In this document: positions 16,903 through 25,640 of the stretch, in pieces
Position numbering within the stretch: the first letter of the stretch is position 1
Layout: each line of letters opens with the position of its first letter
Source of the DNA: Actinocatenispora thailandica
GTDB taxonomy: Bacteria; Actinomycetota; Actinomycetes; Mycobacteriales; Micromonosporaceae
Assembly: GCF_016865425.1 (NCBI RefSeq)
Contig: NZ_AP023355.1
Coordinates: 3,656,198 to 3,720,197, forward strand
Length of the DNA: 64,000 nt
Reading direction: 5' to 3'
Made by a program: the position numbers and the translations under genes
The notes under the pieces: generated by a model
Database searches by the model: none
Told to the model about the DNA's origin: nothing
The model's input: the letters and a program-made list of their open reading frames with translations, nothing else

Positions 16903-17897
16903 CGCCGACCCCCCTTCTCGCGGCCCCCGGTCAGGGCATTGACGATGAACACCACCGCCGCGAACGCCAGCGTCACGACGGCGAGCATGACGCCCATCGC
17001 GGTGGCGTAGCCGAACTGGCCCTTGGTGAACGCCGTCGTGTACAGGTCCTGGGACATCACCAGGGTGGAAAGCTGCGGACCACCGTCCGGGTTCAGCGCG
17101 GCCATGTACACGAACGAGTCGAGCGCCGCGATGCCGACGTAGATGTAGGCGGTCTGGATGTTGTCCCGGATCAGCGGGACCACGATCGACACCGCCGTGC
17201 GCACCCGGCTCGCGCCGTCGAGCCGCGCGGACTCGAAGATCTCCGGGTCGATGCCGCGGATCCCGGCGATGAACAGCACCATGTAGAAACCGACGAAGCT
17301 CCACACGATCACGAAGATCGACGCCGCCATCGCGGTCCGCGAGTCGCCGAGCCAAGCGTAGTTCTTCGCCCCGTCGAACCCGAGGTGGGTCAGCACCGCG
17401 TTCAGGATGCCGGAACCGGGATCGTAGATCTGCGCCCAGATGATGCCGATCACGATGGCCGGAACCGCGTACGGGAAGAACGACACGACGCGGTAGAGGT
17501 TGGACCTCGTCAGCCCGCGCACCGCGCCGGTGCCGCTGCCGCCGATGGTGACCACCGTGGCCAGCGCGAGCGCCAGCACGATCGTGACGAACGGCACGAC
17601 CAGGCCGAGGATGATGCTGTTGCGCATCGATCGCACGAACGTGTCGTCCTGGAACAGCTTCACGTAGTTGTCGAAGCCGATGAAGTTCATCGTGGCGCTG
17701 AAGCCGCCCCAGTCGGTCAGCGAGTAGTAGATCGCCTGCACGAACGGGGACACCACGAAGACCAGGAAGATGATCAGCGGCACGCCGAGGAACACCGCGA
17801 AGAAGCTCACCCGGTCGAAGGTGAGCCGCCGCCGGCGCCCCCGGCCGGCCGGCCGAGCAGGCCGGCCGGCCGGGGTGGTCGAGACGCTCGAACTCAC
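16899..17897 (-). CDS. ngcF: Sugar ABC transporter permease, NgcF-like
   Basis: A 332-residue MalF/CUT1-type permease with six spans after an Arg/Pro-rich cytoplasmic N-terminus (GRPARPAGRGRRRR). The EAA loop is FESARLDGASRVRTAVSIVVP near residue 240. The start is GTG 17897, which overlaps the stop of the binding-protein gene in a GTGA tetranucleotide; its own stop overlaps the next start as ATGA. The two permeases presumably form the heterodimeric channel. No ATPase gene follows, as is common in actinomycete CUT1 systems served by the multitask ATPase MsiK. Confidence 0.82.
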   Translation of the reverse strand: MSSSVSTTPAGRPARPAGRGRRRRLTFDRVSFFAVFLGVPLIIFLVFVVSPFVQAIYYSLTDWGGFSATMNFIGFDNYVKLFQDDTFVRSMRNSIILGLVVPFVTIVLALALATVVTIGGSGTGAVRGLTRSNLYRVVSFFPYAVPAIVIGIIWAQIYDPGSGILNAVLTHLGFDGAKNYAWLGDSRTAMAASIFVIVWSFVGFYMVLFIAGIRGIDPEIFESARLDGASRVRTAVSIVVPLIRDNIQTAYIYVGIAALDSFVYMAALNPDGGPQLSTLVMSQDLYTTAFTKGQFGYATAMGVMLAVVTLAFAAVVFIVNALTGGREKGGRR

Positions 17898-19339
17898 GAA
17901 GTGACCTTGTTCTTCTTGACGGAGCTGTCGTTGGCCACCTTGTCGGTGATCTTCTGCAGGGCGCTGGTCAGCCCGGCGACGTCGATCTTGCCGGACAGGA
18001 ACGAGTTCCACGGCACGAGCATGTCCGGGTTGGTGCCGTAGAAGTCGACGAACTGGTAGTTGAAGACGTTCGTCCCGGCCTTGTCCAGCATCTGGGTCTG
18101 CGACTGCAGCGCGGTCGAGCCGAAGCCGTCCGCCGGGACCAGGCCCTTGACGATGGTCGGGGCCAGGCGGGTCTTGCTGAAGTTGGTCGCCGCGTCCTTC
18201 GACAGCATCGCCCGCATGATCTCCTTGCCGCCGGCGGGGTTCTTGCCGGTGCTCGGCACGATGTACGGCTCACCCGCGGCGCTGCGGATCGTCTCGTACG
18301 GCATCTGCGAGTTGCTGGTGAGGGTGAACTCCGGGATGCCCTTCATCTGGAACCCGGACTTCGTCGCGTTCTTCATCTCGTTCTCGATCCAGCCACCGGA
18401 CGGGTAGAGGATCGCCTGCTGGTCGTTGCTCCACTTGGCCTGCGCCTTGGTGAACTGGGTGCCGGCGCCGCCGGGAACGAAGTAGCCCTGCTTGACGCAG
18501 GTCTCCATCTTCTGGAACACCTTCTGGATGTTCGGGTTCGACCAGCACTTCGGCTTCAGGTTCTCCAGCGCGAGGCGGACGTCCGGGCCGCCTTCCTTGA
18601 TCGCCGAGTCGACCGCCAGGGTCTGGTAGTAGGTTGCGGCCTCCTTGCCCCAGACGAAGAGGTACTTGCCCTTCTTCTTCGCCTTGGCGCCGAGATCGAT
18701 CGCCTCGTCCCAGGTCTTCGGCGGGGTCCAGCCGTTCGCCGAGAACAGCGAACCGGAGTACCAGATGCCGTACACGGTCATCGCGTAGTTCATCGCGACG
18801 AACTTGCCGCTGAACGTGCCCGGGTCCTTCACGTGCGGGTAGACCGTGTCGGCGATCTTCGTGCCCTCGTAGTTGTTGGCTTCGAAGACGTCGTCCAGCT
18901 CCGACAGGCTCTTCAGAATGGTGGAGAAGCCGATCGCGTTGGCGCCCGAGTTGTCGATCAGGTCCGGCGGGTTACCGCCGGCGAACCGCGGCTGCAGCTG
19001 CTGGGCGATCTTCGTGGACGGTTTCACCGCCGACTTGGTGCCCTGCTTCTTGTCGGCTTCCTTCGCCGCGAAGGTCACGTAGTCGTATCCGTAGCCGCCG
19101 TTGAAGATGACCGCGTCGATCGCGGAACCCTTGGCCACGCCGAACGGGTTGGTCGACGACTTCTTTCCGGTCTTGGCCTTGTCGTTGCTGCCACTGCCCC
19201 CGGCGCAGCCGGCGAGCGTCGCACCCAGTGGCGCGGCAGCGGCCACGGCCAGCGAACCCTGCAGCAGCCGCCGGCGACTGACCGGCTTGGTGTTCTCGTC
19301 CATGGTCTGAGGCGACCTTCCGTCGGAAACGGGACTCAT
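17894..19339 (-). CDS. ngcE: Extracellular sugar-binding lipoprotein, NgcE-like
   Basis: A 481-residue solute-binding protein resembling Streptomyces NgcE, which binds N-acetylglucosamine and diacetylchitobiose. Matching landmarks are NPFGV near the mature N-terminus, IFNGGYGYDY, QLQPRFAGGNPPDLIDNSG, MTVYGIWYSG, NGWTPPKTWDEA, GGWIENEMK and AAGEPYIVPS. The N-terminus has a twin-arginine segment (SRRRLLQG), a hydrophobic stretch and a lipobox TLAGC at about residues 42-46, so it should be a Tat-exported lipoprotein. ATG 19339 has GCGAGGAC upstream; ATG 19303 is a second candidate. It lies 22 bp after the SIS remnant and overlaps ngcF. A promoter is seen near 20000. Confidence 0.85.
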   Translation of the reverse strand: MSPVSDGRSPQTMDENTKPVSRRRLLQGSLAVAAAAPLGATLAGCAGGSGSNDKAKTGKKSSTNPFGVAKGSAIDAVIFNGGYGYDYVTFAAKEADKKQGTKSAVKPSTKIAQQLQPRFAGGNPPDLIDNSGANAIGFSTILKSLSELDDVFEANNYEGTKIADTVYPHVKDPGTFSGKFVAMNYAMTVYGIWYSGSLFSANGWTPPKTWDEAIDLGAKAKKKGKYLFVWGKEAATYYQTLAVDSAIKEGGPDVRLALENLKPKCWSNPNIQKVFQKMETCVKQGYFVPGGAGTQFTKAQAKWSNDQQAILYPSGGWIENEMKNATKSGFQMKGIPEFTLTSNSQMPYETIRSAAGEPYIVPSTGKNPAGGKEIMRAMLSKDAATNFSKTRLAPTIVKGLVPADGFGSTALQSQTQMLDKAGTNVFNYQFVDFYGTNPDMLVPWNSFLSGKIDVAGLTSALQKITDKVANDSSVKKNKVTS

Positions 19340-19361
19340 GATGGTCCTCGCCTTCGCTGGC

Positions 19362-19754
19362 TCAGGCGGTGCGCCGGATCCTGCCGGCGTACCGCTGTTC
19401 AAGGATTCGGTTGTGCTCGTCCCCACCGGGGATATTGGCGGAAAGGTACACCGGGGTTCGCGCCCCGGCGTCGAGCAGTCGTTGTACCACTTCGGCAACA
19501 ATCAACTGGGTAAGCAACGCCGCGGTGACCGGCGGGATCGCACCGCCGTCCGGCAGCTTCGACACGGGAACTCGGGTCAGCATCCCGTTGTCCGGTACGC
19601 GATCGGTGGGATCGGGGAAACGCTGACCGTTCGGTTGCCGCGGCGCCGACCGAACGGTGTCCTGCGCAGAGGTGATTGCCATCGCCCGGTGACCGCGCAA
19701 CGCGCGGGCACCGTTTCGCCGACGATCCACCACCGGTGGGATCCCGTTTCGCCG
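19362..19754 (-). pseudogene. Remnant of a SIS-domain sugar isomerase
   Basis: The last 110 codons match the C-terminal half of actinobacterial SIS-domain sugar-phosphate isomerases: AITSA near 19680, RQPNGQRF, PDNGM, GGAIPPVTAALLTQL, VYLSANIPGGDEHN and YAGRIRR. The frame stays open back to an ATG at 19922, but nothing before about 19754 resembles the family; the SIS core with its GTGHS-type sugar-phosphate loop is missing in all three frames. Full-length relatives have about 245 residues. Codon use is looser than in neighbouring genes (CTT, ATT, GTT, CGA appear), consistent with relaxed selection. In relatives this gene precedes or accompanies amino-sugar importers, matching its place 22 bp before ngcE. 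Confidence 0.6.
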
Positions 19755-19994
19755 GCCACCCGTGGCCGACCGCGGGCCCTTTCGCGAGCCGTCGGCGGCC
19801 GGACCGGCGACACGCCGGGCAGCCTGGTACCGCGCGGCGATCAGCGCGTCCGGACCGGACCGGATCGCCACGGGGGCCGCGCCCTCGACCGTCACCCAGC
19901 ACCTCCTACCGACAGCCGTCATCGGTTCACGCCCGACGGAGGGTGAGCGAACCGCGAACGGTGCCTAGCGGTTCGCCGAGCCGGGACTGTGACG

Positions 19995-20023
19995 ATTCTT
20001 ATCCACGATCTCATGATGTCAAG
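19995..20023 (-). promoter_or_regulatory. Promoter of the SIS-ngc operon
   Basis: Reading leftward, TTGACA at 20018-20023 is a perfect -35 hexamer, followed after 17 bp by AAGAAT at 19995-20000 (four of six -10 positions). This is the most A/T-rich stretch for several kilobases. It would start transcription near 19988 and drive the SIS remnant and ngcEFG. I see no clear DasR-type ACTGGTCTAGACCACT operator. Confidence 0.6.
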
Positions 20024-20159
20024 TGCTCGAACGTAACGCTTTTCGATCAGACGTTGGCAAGGACTGCGCGCGGCGTGCACGATCCGGCCTGAACGTACAT
20101 ATGTGGCGGCCGTCATGGGCGGACCGACACGAGGCAACGCGGGCAGGTCCCGGCGCCGG

Positions 20160-21014
20160 TCAGTCGGTCCGGGACAGTTCCCAGCAGGCGACCGCGGCCG
20201 AAGCGGCCACGTTGAGTGAGTCGACGCCACCGCGCATCGGGATGCGCACCCGCACGTCGCTGGCGGACAGCGCGGCACCGGACAGCCCCGGCCCCTCCGC
20301 GCCGAACAGCAGCGCGGGCCGCCGTCGCTGCGCCTCGGTCAGGTCCTGGAGCCGGATCGCGCCCGCAGCGGGCGTCAGCGCGAGCACGGTGAAGCCGGCC
20401 GAGCGCACCACCGCGAGGCCGGCCGGCCACGGTGTGAGCCGTGCATACGGGATGGCGAACACCTCGCCCATGCTCACCCGCACGCTGCGCCGGTACAGCG
20501 GATCGGCGCAGGACGGTGAGAGCAGCACCGCGTCGAATCCCAGACCGGCGGCACCCCGGAACACCGCGCCGACGTTGGTGTGGTTGTTGACGTCCTCCAG
20601 GATCAACACCCGGCGCGCCTCGGCGAGCACCTGTTCGGCGGCCGGCAGCGGCCGGCGGTGGAACGACGCGAGCACGCCCCGGTGCACGTGGAAGCCGGTG
20701 ACCGCTTCGAGCACGTCCTGCCCCGCGGCGTACACCGGGGCACCGGCGCCGGCGGCGAGGTCCGCTACCTGTCCGTACCGCTTGGCATCGACCAGGAAGG
20801 ACCGGGGCCGGTAGCCGGCCCGCAGCGCGCGGCGCAGCACCAGCTCGCCCTCGGCGATGAACAGCCCGTGCGGTGGCTCGTACCGGGTGCGCAGCGCGAC
20901 GTCGGTCAGTTCGCGGTAGTCGTCGAGTCGGGTGTCGGTCGGATCGTCGACGAGACTGTCGGCGGGCGCCGGAGCGGGCGGCTGCGCGTCTACCACGCGA
21001 CGATTCAACCGCAC
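20160..21014 (-). CDS. TrmH/SpoU family RNA methyltransferase
   Basis: A 284-residue SPOUT-class methyltransferase that would 2'-O-methylate rRNA or tRNA using S-adenosylmethionine. The N-terminal third is a substrate-binding domain (FIAEGELVLRRALRAGYRPRSFLV). The SPOUT domain has motif 1 EDVNNHTNVGAVFRGAAGLG near residue 140, motif 2 LLFGAEGPGLS near residue 240, and motif 3 IPMRGGVDSLNVAASAAV near residue 263, forming the trefoil knot. The GTG at 21014 is the listed start but lacks a clear ribosome site; a somewhat later start before DPTDTRLDDYRELTD is possible. Target nucleotide is unknown. Single gene between ngc promoter and the SPFH/NfeD pair. Confidence 0.9.
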   Translation of the reverse strand: MRLNRRVVDAQPPAPAPADSLVDDPTDTRLDDYRELTDVALRTRYEPPHGLFIAEGELVLRRALRAGYRPRSFLVDAKRYGQVADLAAGAGAPVYAAGQDVLEAVTGFHVHRGVLASFHRRPLPAAEQVLAEARRVLILEDVNNHTNVGAVFRGAAGLGFDAVLLSPSCADPLYRRSVRVSMGEVFAIPYARLTPWPAGLAVVRSAGFTVLALTPAAGAIRLQDLTEAQRRRPALLFGAEGPGLSGAALSASDVRVRIPMRGGVDSLNVAASAAVACWELSRTD

Positions 21015-21039
21015 CGCGTCCGGCGCACCGACAAGGGCG

Positions 21040-22281
21040 TTACCGTCCGGCGGTCGGGGGCTGCCCGGACGACCGGTACACCCCGCCCGCGGGCGGCGGG
21101 GTCTGCCCGGTGACCGGCTGCGCCGCCTGCGCCGAGGGTGTCGGCGGCATCGGCGGGGTTGCCGGCGCGGGCTGGCCGGCCGGCGCCGGCTCGGTCAGCT
21201 CGGAGGCGGGCACCGGGGCGGCCGGCAGCGCCGGCTGCTCGCTCTTGACGCCCTGGTCGGGCCCGCTGACCTCGGCCGACGCCTCCGACGCGGCGTCCGC
21301 AGCGGCCTGCGCGGCCTTCTCCGCCTCCGCCTCGGCCTCGGGTGCGAAGCCGGCGACCTCCTCGTCCGGCACGTACTCCTCGCCGGACTCGATGCCGTTG
21401 CCGCCACCCATCATCTTGCCGAACGCGCCGCCGAAGCCCTCCAGCGCCTTGGTCAGCTCGGCCGGGATCACCCAGATCTTGTTCGACTGACCCGCCGCGA
21501 TCTGCGGCAGCGTCTGCAGGTACTGGTAGGCGAGCAGCTTCTGGTCCGGGTTGGCCCGGTGGATCGCGTCGGCGACCTGGCGGATCGCCTTCGCCTGGCC
21601 CTCGGCCTGCAGGACCCGCGACTCCCGGTCACCCTGCGCCCGCAGGATCGCCGACTGCTTCTCACCCTCGGCGGTCAGGATCTGCGACTGCTTGTGGCCC
21701 TCGGCCGTCAGGATCGCCGCCCGGCGGTCCCGCTCGGCGCGCATCTGCTTCTCCATCGAGTCACGGATGCTGGGCGGCGGCTCGATCGCCTTGATCTCGA
21801 CCCGGTTGACCCGGATCCCCCACTTGCCGGTGGCCTCGTCCAGCACCCCACGCAGCTGCCGGTTGATGTCGTCCCGGCTGGTCAGCGTCTTCTCCAGGTC
21901 CATCGAGCCGATCACGTTGCGCAGCGTGGTGACCGTCAGCTGCTCGATGCCCTGCAGGAAGTTCGCGATCTCGTAGGTGGCGCGGGCCGGATCGGTGATC
22001 TGGAAGTAGAGCACCGTGTCGATCGACACGACCAGGTTGTCCGAGGTGATCACCGGCTGCGGCGGGAAACTGACCACCTGTTCGCGCAGGTCGACCTTGG
22101 TACGGACCCGGTCGACGAACGGGGCGAGCAGGTTCAGGCCCGGCCCCAGCGTCTTCAGGTACTTACCGAGCCGCTCCACGATGTATGCCTGTTGCTGCGG
22201 CACGATCCGTACCGAACGGATCAGCACGATCAGCACAATCAGCACGATGATGGCGACGATGACGCCGAGCACCGCGTCCAT
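21040..22281 (-). CDS. SPFH domain membrane protein (stomatin/prohibitin family)
   Basis: A 413-residue bitopic membrane protein of the stomatin-like slipin group. An N-terminal membrane anchor (residues 4-22, all Ile/Val/Leu) is followed by the SPFH domain with IVERLGKYLKTLGPGLNLL and VVSFPPQPVITSDNLVVSID. A charged helix then carries repeated AEGxKQSxIL and QAEGQAKAI units, typical of coiled-coil assembly. The last 130 residues are a Pro/Ala/Glu-rich tail. Such proteins form membrane ring assemblies and partner with NfeD proteins and membrane proteases. ATG 22281 overlaps the TAA of the NfeD frame by one base, so the two are coupled. Confidence 0.9.
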   Translation of the reverse strand: MDAVLGVIVAIIVLIVLIVLIRSVRIVPQQQAYIVERLGKYLKTLGPGLNLLAPFVDRVRTKVDLREQVVSFPPQPVITSDNLVVSIDTVLYFQITDPARATYEIANFLQGIEQLTVTTLRNVIGSMDLEKTLTSRDDINRQLRGVLDEATGKWGIRVNRVEIKAIEPPPSIRDSMEKQMRAERDRRAAILTAEGHKQSQILTAEGEKQSAILRAQGDRESRVLQAEGQAKAIRQVADAIHRANPDQKLLAYQYLQTLPQIAAGQSNKIWVIPAELTKALEGFGGAFGKMMGGGNGIESGEEYVPDEEVAGFAPEAEAEAEKAAQAAADAASEASAEVSGPDQGVKSEQPALPAAPVPASELTEPAPAGQPAPATPPMPPTPSAQAAQPVTGQTPPPAGGVYRSSGQPPTAGR

Positions 22282-22720
22282 TACGGCATCCTCCACACCA
22301 GGGCGGTGGCGCCCTTGATCTTGATGATCTGCACCCGCTCACCGGGTTCGAATGTCTGCGTCGCGTCGAACGACCGGGCAGTCCACTCCTCGCCCTCGAT
22401 CCGGACCAGGCCGTGGTGCTCGTCGACGCTCTCGAGCACCATCGCGTCGGCGCCCTCCAGCGCCGCCACCCCATCGGCTCGTGATCGGCGCGCTCCGCCG
22501 AGGAGCGCTGGTAACGGACGATCATCGGCCGCACCGCCGCCAGCGTCGCCGCGGTGACCAGGGCGAACACCAGGCCCTGCAGCCACACCGGCGCGCCGAG
22601 TGCGGCGGCCCCGGCCGCCGCGAAGGCGCCCGCGGCCACCATGATCGCCACGAAGCTCAGGGAAAAGGCCTCGGCGACGGCCAGGACCACGCCGAGTGCC
22701 AACCATATGATCGCCGCCAC
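22281..22720 (-). CDS. NfeD family protein, interrupted by a -1 frameshift
   Basis: NfeD proteins anchor to the membrane and present an OB-fold domain, working with SPFH proteins. The N-terminal part, from GTG 22720, contains two or three membrane spans (AAIIWLALGVVLAVAEAF, SFVAIMVAAGAFAAAG, WLQGLVFALVTAATLA) and ends in RYQRSSAERADHEPMG. The OB-fold part continues in another frame: GVAALEGADAMVLE, then LVRIEGEEWTARS and VQIIKIKGATALVW. Adding one G to the run at 22469-22472 (GGGG on the coding strand) joins them into 146 residues, the normal length. A base-calling error is the simplest explanation; a recent mutation or ribosomal slippage is also possible. No strong ribosome site precedes 22720. 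Confidence 0.8.
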
Positions 22721-22861
22721 AAGTCGATCGTGACATGGCGATGCACCCGATGACACCTCCACCCCGGCGCGAACCGGTAACCGTTGGCCGATCGTGCCGT
22801 TGTCGACCGTGATAACGTCCCGCCCGCCCATTGATCATCTTGCCCCATACCGGAGGAATGC

Positions 22862-24214
22862 GTGGCCGTCGACCCGAACAGCCACCCCGGGTTGCTCCCG
22901 GATACCGTCGCGCGGCTGGACGCCGCGGTGGCCGCGGCGCAGGCGACCGGCCGGGTGCCGTCGCTGATCGCCGGCGTGGTCCGGGCCGGCACGCTGGTGC
23001 ACGTGGCGGGCGCCGGCGAGGTGCCGACGCCGACCGCGGACCTCCAGTACCGGATCGGGTCGATCTCCAAGACGTTGACCGCCGCGCTGGTGCTGCGGCT
23101 GCGCGACGCCGGGGCGCTCGCGCTGGACGACCCGCTCGCCGCGCACCTGCCCGGTACGCCGGTCGGCGCCGTCACCGTGCGCCAGTTGCTCGGGCACGTG
23201 TCGGGACTGCAACGGGAGCCGGACGGCGACTGGTGGGAACGATCCGCCGGCGGCGACGTCGAGGCGTTGCTCGCCGGGCTCGACGCGGGCAAGCTGGCCG
23301 GCCCACCGTTCGCCGGCTACCACTACTCCAACCTCGCGTACGGGCTGCTCGGCGCCCTGCTGACCCGCGCCGCCGGCCAGCCGTGGTGGCAGCTGGTGCG
23401 CGACCAGCTGCTCGCACCGCTGGGCATGACCCGCACCAGCTACCAGCCCACCGAGCCGTTCGCCCGCGGGTACGTGGTGCATCCGTGGCTGGGCACGCTG
23501 CGCGAGGAGCCGCGGCACGACGCCGGTGCGATGGCACCGGCCGGCCAGCTGTGGAGCACGGTGGGCGACCTGACCCGGTGGGCGGCGTTCCTGGCCGACC
23601 CGGCGACCGCCGGCGGCGAGACGGTTCTGGCCGCGACCACCGTCGACGAGATGGCCGTACCGGTCGCGATCAGCGACCTGGAGTCGTGGACCGCCGGCCA
23701 CGGTCTCGGCGTCGAGCTGTGGCGCCGCGGTGAGCGGGTCTACCTCGGGCACACCGGCTCGATGCCCGGCTACCTCGCCGTCCTGGTGGTGCACCGGCGC
23801 AGCCGCACCGGGGTGGTGGCGTTCGCGAACGCGTACACGATGCTCGGCTCGGGCATCGGCGGGTTCGGCATCGACCTGCTGACCACGGTGCTCGACAACG
23901 AGCCGGAGCCGGTCTCGCCGTGGCGGCCGGGCGAGCCGGCGCCGGCCGAGGTCGCGCCGCTCACCGGCCGCTGGTGGTGGATGGGCCGGGAGTACGAGGC
24001 GGGCTGGACCGACGGGGCGCTGGTGCTGCGTGCGGTGACGATGCCCGGCGGTACCCCGTGGCGGTTCACCCCCGAGGCGCCGGACGTGTGGCGCTGCCAC
24101 ACCGGGATGAACACCGGGGAGATCCTCACCGTGCGGCGCGGCCCGGACGGTGCGGTCAGCGCCCTGGACATCGCCACGTTCGTCTTCCGGCGGGACGTGC
24201 TGCCGGCGGAGTGA
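22862..24214 (+). CDS. Serine hydrolase, class C beta-lactamase-like
   Basis: A 450-residue protein of the beta-lactamase/penicillin-binding (AmpC, esterase EstB) family. The nucleophile motif is SISK near residue 70 (RIGSISKTLTAAL), the second motif is YSN near residue 157 (GYHYSNLAYGLLG), and the third is probably HTG in YLGHTGSMPGY near residue 300. The last 100 residues form an extra lipocalin-like beta domain (LTGRWWWMGREYEAGW). No signal peptide is evident, so it may act in the cytoplasm as an esterase or peptidase. GTG 22862 has GGAGG 7 nt upstream. It is divergent from NfeD. Confidence 0.88.
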   Translation: MAVDPNSHPGLLPDTVARLDAAVAAAQATGRVPSLIAGVVRAGTLVHVAGAGEVPTPTADLQYRIGSISKTLTAALVLRLRDAGALALDDPLAAHLPGTPVGAVTVRQLLGHVSGLQREPDGDWWERSAGGDVEALLAGLDAGKLAGPPFAGYHYSNLAYGLLGALLTRAAGQPWWQLVRDQLLAPLGMTRTSYQPTEPFARGYVVHPWLGTLREEPRHDAGAMAPAGQLWSTVGDLTRWAAFLADPATAGGETVLAATTVDEMAVPVAISDLESWTAGHGLGVELWRRGERVYLGHTGSMPGYLAVLVVHRRSRTGVVAFANAYTMLGSGIGGFGIDLLTTVLDNEPEPVSPWRPGEPAPAEVAPLTGRWWWMGREYEAGWTDGALVLRAVTMPGGTPWRFTPEAPDVWRCHTGMNTGEILTVRRGPDGAVSALDIATFVFRRDVLPAE

Positions 24215-24399
24215 CCGCGGCGCGCAACTCGCACCAACTCCGGCCAGGCCGGGCAAACCGGTACCGAACTTTTCGCACGAAAGGGTCGTAGCCGGGCGCG
24301 GCCTCGACACCCGATCGAGTTAACCTCGCCCGGTCCGTGGGTACGTCGGCCGACATCACCCTTGACTGGTGCCACGTGCTCGCCTGGGAGGTGTTCGCA

Positions 24400-25596
24400 G
24401 TGCAGCCCGCTTCACCCCTTCGGCCGGCTTCGCGGCGTGTCCGGTGCCGCTGGCCGGAAGCAGCCCGGCTGCTCCGCTCCGCCCTGCTGGTCGCCCCGGC
24501 CGCGCTCGTGGTGCTGGCCCTGCTGCCGGCCACCTCGGCGCACGCCGCGCCCAACGGCATCCGGTCGACCAGCGGCGTCGCCGCCCGGGTCGGCCAGCTC
24601 AGCGCGCAGCTGGCCCAGGCGGACGCCGACCTGCGCCAGGCGTCGGTGGACGCATCGGTGGCGATCGAGAAGTACGAGCGGGCCGCGGTGCGGCAGCGCA
24701 AGGCCGCCGACGCGCTGGCCGCCGCTCGCCGCAAGACCAGGTCGGCCGGCGCCGCCGTCGACAAGCAGCAGGATCGGGTCGGCCTGATGGTGCGCCGCAA
24801 CTACGAACTCGGCGGCGTGCTGGGCACCACCGCGAGCGTGCTGCGGGGCGACCCGTCCGATCTGATCACCAACCTGGGCTACCTGCGCTACGTCGGCAAC
24901 CAGCAGGCCGCCACGCTCAACCGGTACCGGCAGTCCAAGGGGCTCGCGGTGCTCGCCGAGGGCACCGCCCGGTCCGCGCTGAAGGCGGCGAACGCGGCGC
25001 GCCGCAAGGCCGCTCGCGCCAAGGCCGCCGCGCAGCAGGCGGTGGACCGGCGGCACAAGCGGGTCTCGACGCTGACCGCGCAGCGCGACAAGGTGCAGGG
25101 CCAGCTCGACGCCATCGAGGCGCACAACAAGTCGGTCCGGGCGGCCGCGGCAGCCCGCGAGCGGCGGCAGGCCGCCGCGCGGCGGCGCGCCGCCAACACC
25201 GCGACCGAGGTCTCCGCGTCCACCGGCGGCGGCGCCATGGTGGCGGTACGCGCGGCGCTCGCCCAGCAGGGCAAGCCGTACGTGTGGGACGCCGCCGACC
25301 CGTCGGTCGGGTTCGACTGCTCCGGGCTCGCGCTCTACGCCTACCAGCAGATCGGGATCGAGCTACCGCACTCGGCGGAATACCAGTACCTGCAGGGGCG
25401 ACACGTGTCGTCGAACGCGCTGCGCCCCGGCGACCTGCTGTTCTACTCCTACAACGGTCGGGTGTCCGGGATCCACCACGTCACCATGTACATCGGCAAC
25501 GGGCAGATCGTGCAGGCCGCCGACTTCGGCATCCCGGTGCAGGTGGTCCCCGCCTACTTCAGCTTCGGCTACATCGGCGCGACCCGGCTCGCCTGA
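24400..25596 (+). CDS. Secreted NlpC/P60 peptidoglycan hydrolase with coiled coil
   Basis: A 398-residue cell-wall endopeptidase resembling RipA-type proteins, which cut stem peptides during cell separation. GTG 24400 is chosen because GGGAGG lies 8 nt upstream. A signal peptide covers residues 1-50 (hydrophobic LLVAPAALVVLALLPAT, then SAHAA). Residues 60-270 are an Ala/Arg/Lys/Gln-rich coiled coil, probably autoinhibitory or FtsX-interacting. The catalytic domain has the cysteine in GFDCSGLALYAY near residue 308, the histidine in GIHHVTMYIGNG near residue 365, and the third polar residue further on. Mycobacterial ripA lies next to moxR1, and the moxR block lies 7 kb away here. Confidence 0.92.
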   Translation: MQPASPLRPASRRVRCRWPEAARLLRSALLVAPAALVVLALLPATSAHAAPNGIRSTSGVAARVGQLSAQLAQADADLRQASVDASVAIEKYERAAVRQRKAADALAAARRKTRSAGAAVDKQQDRVGLMVRRNYELGGVLGTTASVLRGDPSDLITNLGYLRYVGNQQAATLNRYRQSKGLAVLAEGTARSALKAANAARRKAARAKAAAQQAVDRRHKRVSTLTAQRDKVQGQLDAIEAHNKSVRAAAAARERRQAAARRRAANTATEVSASTGGGAMVAVRAALAQQGKPYVWDAADPSVGFDCSGLALYAYQQIGIELPHSAEYQYLQGRHVSSNALRPGDLLFYSYNGRVSGIHHVTMYIGNGQIVQAADFGIPVQVVPAYFSFGYIGATRLA

Positions 25597-25640
25597 CTGT
25601 CCGGTCGAATCACCGGCCGGTGGCCGCGCCGGACGGCGGA

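Noticed and set aside
19362-19922. A complete 186-residue SIS protein
   Set aside because: Only the last 110-130 residues resemble the family and the sugar-phosphate-binding core is missing, so I describe it as a remnant.
19925-20100. A DasR operator upstream of the ngc operon
   Set aside because: No sequence close to ACTGGTCTAGACCACT was found in the promoter region.
22469-22472. Programmed -1 ribosomal frameshifting in NfeD
   Set aside because: A GGGG run is present, but no canonical slippery heptamer or downstream pseudoknot was seen, and four other genes show the same one-base defect. Base-calling error is simpler, although not excluded.
24215-24399. A c-di-AMP (ydaO-type) riboswitch before the NlpC/P60 gene
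   Set aside because: Such switches precede cell-wall hydrolase genes in streptomycetes, but I could not find the conserved segments in this 185-bp leader.
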